Origin: Gammaproteobacteria bacterium
GTDB taxonomy: Bacteria; Pseudomonadota; Gammaproteobacteria; Steroidobacterales; Steroidobacteraceae
Direction: 5' to 3'
NCBI GenBank assembly: GCA_003164785.1
Contig: PLUE01000017.1
Coordinates: 62,001-126,000, forward strand
DNA length: 64,000 nucleotides
A model generated the notes under the pieces. That model worked only from the letters and a program-made list of their open reading frames with translations. It did not search any database and was not told the origin of the DNA. The first letter of the stretch is position 1. Each line of letters starts with the position of its first letter. Shown here piece by piece: positions 62,961-64,000 of the stretch. Position numbers and translations under genes: made by a program.

Positions 62961-64000
62961 ATGATCAGACATATCAGGCCCCTGGGGATCGCACTCCTGG
63001 CCGTCCTCGTGACGGCTTGCGGCACCAGTTCGCAGACATCACAGACGAGCCAATCCATCACGCCGGGAACCCTGGCGGTAAATCCCCCGTTCCGCATCGC
63101 CTCCTTGAACGCGGCCGCGTTGACCGCCGAACTCGGCGCCTCGTCCACGGGCGCCGAGCTGCTGGCCATTACCGGCGCCCCCAGCTGCGGCGTGGATTTC
63201 TACTACCTCAAGTTCTGGACGGTCGGCGGCGCCAATGAGGCGACCCAGTCCTCCGGCGCGCTGATGGTCCCGACCGGCGGCGCCGGTTGCAGCGGTCCCC
63301 GCCCGATCGTCCTGTATGCGCACGGCACCAATCCGAATCAGGCGCTCAACATCGCCGACCCCACGAATACGACCAATACCGAAGGTATCTTGATCGCGGC
63401 GATGTTCGCCGCCCAGGGCTACATCGTCGTCGCGCCGAACTACGCCGGCTACGACATTTCGACTCTTGGCTACCATCCCTTCCTGGACGCGACGCAACAG
63501 TCCGGCGAGATGATGAACATTCTGACCGCCGCCCGCACCGCCCTGCCCAACACGTTGAGCAAAGCCACCAGCGACAACGGCCAGTTGTTCGTCACGGGAT
63601 ACTCGGAAGGCGGCCATGTGGCGATGGCGACGCAGCGCGCCCTGCAGGCTGCGGGCGCGACCGTCACCGCCGCCGCGCCGTTGTCGGGCCCCTATGCGCT
63701 CGAAGCGTTCGGCGACGCGATCTTCTTCGGCAGCGTCAACCTGGGCTCGACGGTATTCGCGCCGCTGCTGGTGTCGAGCTACCAACACGAGTACGGCAAC
63801 ATTTACGCCGCGACCACGGACATCTTCTCACCCACGTATGCCACCGGCATCGACACGCTGCTGCCGAGCACGACCCCGATCGATACCCTGTTCGCCAACG
63901 GGGCGTTGCCGGAGACCGCGTTGTTCGACAGCACCACGCCGGTCGTGAGCATCCCGGGCGAGGCGGCATTATCGGCGGCGTTGACAGCCGCGTTGGCGGT
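62961..64000 (+). CDS. Lipoprotein alpha/beta hydrolase, cut by the window end
   Basis: 346 codons, open to the window edge. ATG 62961 has a GGGAGACAAC ribosome site and begins a lipoprotein signal (IALLAVLVTACG, lipobox LTAC). The mature protein has alpha/beta hydrolase features: IVLYAHGTNPN (oxyanion loop), YIVVAPNYAGYD, and the nucleophile elbow TGYSEGGHVAM (Ser near 212). The catalytic acid and His probably lie beyond 64000. It resembles secreted LIP-type lipases and prolyl-oligopeptidase-like esterases of Gram-negative bacteria. The 250 bp before it hold no gene that I can see, only possible promoter. Confidence 0.85.
   Translation, partial: MIRHIRPLGIALLAVLVTACGTSSQTSQTSQSITPGTLAVNPPFRIASLNAAALTAELGASSTGAELLAITGAPSCGVDFYYLKFWTVGGANEATQSSGALMVPTGGAGCSGPRPIVLYAHGTNPNQALNIADPTNTTNTEGILIAAMFAAQGYIVVAPNYAGYDISTLGYHPFLDATQQSGEMMNILTAARTALPNTLSKATSDNGQLFVTGYSEGGHVAMATQRALQAAGATVTAAAPLSGPYALEAFGDAIFFGSVNLGSTVFAPLLVSSYQHEYGNIYAATTDIFSPTYATGIDTLLPSTTPIDTLFANGALPETALFDSTTPVVSIPGEAALSAALTAALA

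Overview
This is a GC-rich chromosomal stretch from an aerobic Gram-negative bacterium. A TonB-dependent receptor of the Caulobacter/Xanthomonas type, an outer-membrane barrel, lipoproteins, SlyX, SelO and a PQQ-associated carrier set all point to Proteobacteria, most likely a gammaproteobacterium of the Xanthomonadales/Steroidobacterales kind. That placement is inferred from gene content only. I saw no rRNA, tRNA, CRISPR array or insertion sequence.

Layout. (1) 0.1-2.4 kb: a small unknown protein and two decayed MFS transporters; an intact paralogue lies at 49.3-50.7 kb. (2) 2.7-18.1 kb: a glycan-use locus with a CE20-type acetylesterase, a GH2 gene that has lost its catalytic barrel, a TonB receptor, a broken ROK sugar kinase, a ROK regulator, a LacI regulator, a GH3 glycosidase and a sodium/solute symporter. 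The same dyad operator lies in both divergent intergenic regions. (3) 18.1-30.3 kb: an alpha/beta hydrolase, a CPA1 antiporter, and a tightly coupled set (N-carbamoyl-D-amino acid hydrolase, peptide-type ABC importer, RidA, D-amino-acid dehydrogenase) facing a divergent hydantoinase. Together these look like a hydantoin-to-2-oxoacid route. (4) 30.4-37.7 kb: VapBC, ureide genes (ureidoglycolate lyase type, PuuE allantoinase), SDR, SMP-30, and many gene remnants. (5) 37.7-42.3 kb: an HDOD protein, malonyl-CoA synthetase, a shortened MFS carrier, a GST and an orphan binding protein. (6) 42.4-49.3 kb: SelO-SlyX-FAD oxidase-PghP-like run, and a GT4 gene divergent from a debranching-type glucosidase. 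(7) 49.3-54.9 kb: MFS, PRC-barrel lipoprotein, ABC exporter, lactate permease. (8) 55-58.6 kb: PQQ/quinoprotein accessory genes with no dehydrogenase beside them. (9) 58.6-64 kb: a GGDEF-EAL protein, a FadR-type regulator, XdhC and a lipoprotein hydrolase cut by the window edge.

The most unusual theme is a set of genes that keep their first and last codons, often with operon-style overlaps intact, but have lost the middle. At least eight loci between 0.8 and 39.7 kb show this. They may record recent deletion-driven erosion of accessory functions or an assembly artefact, and raw reads would decide between the two.
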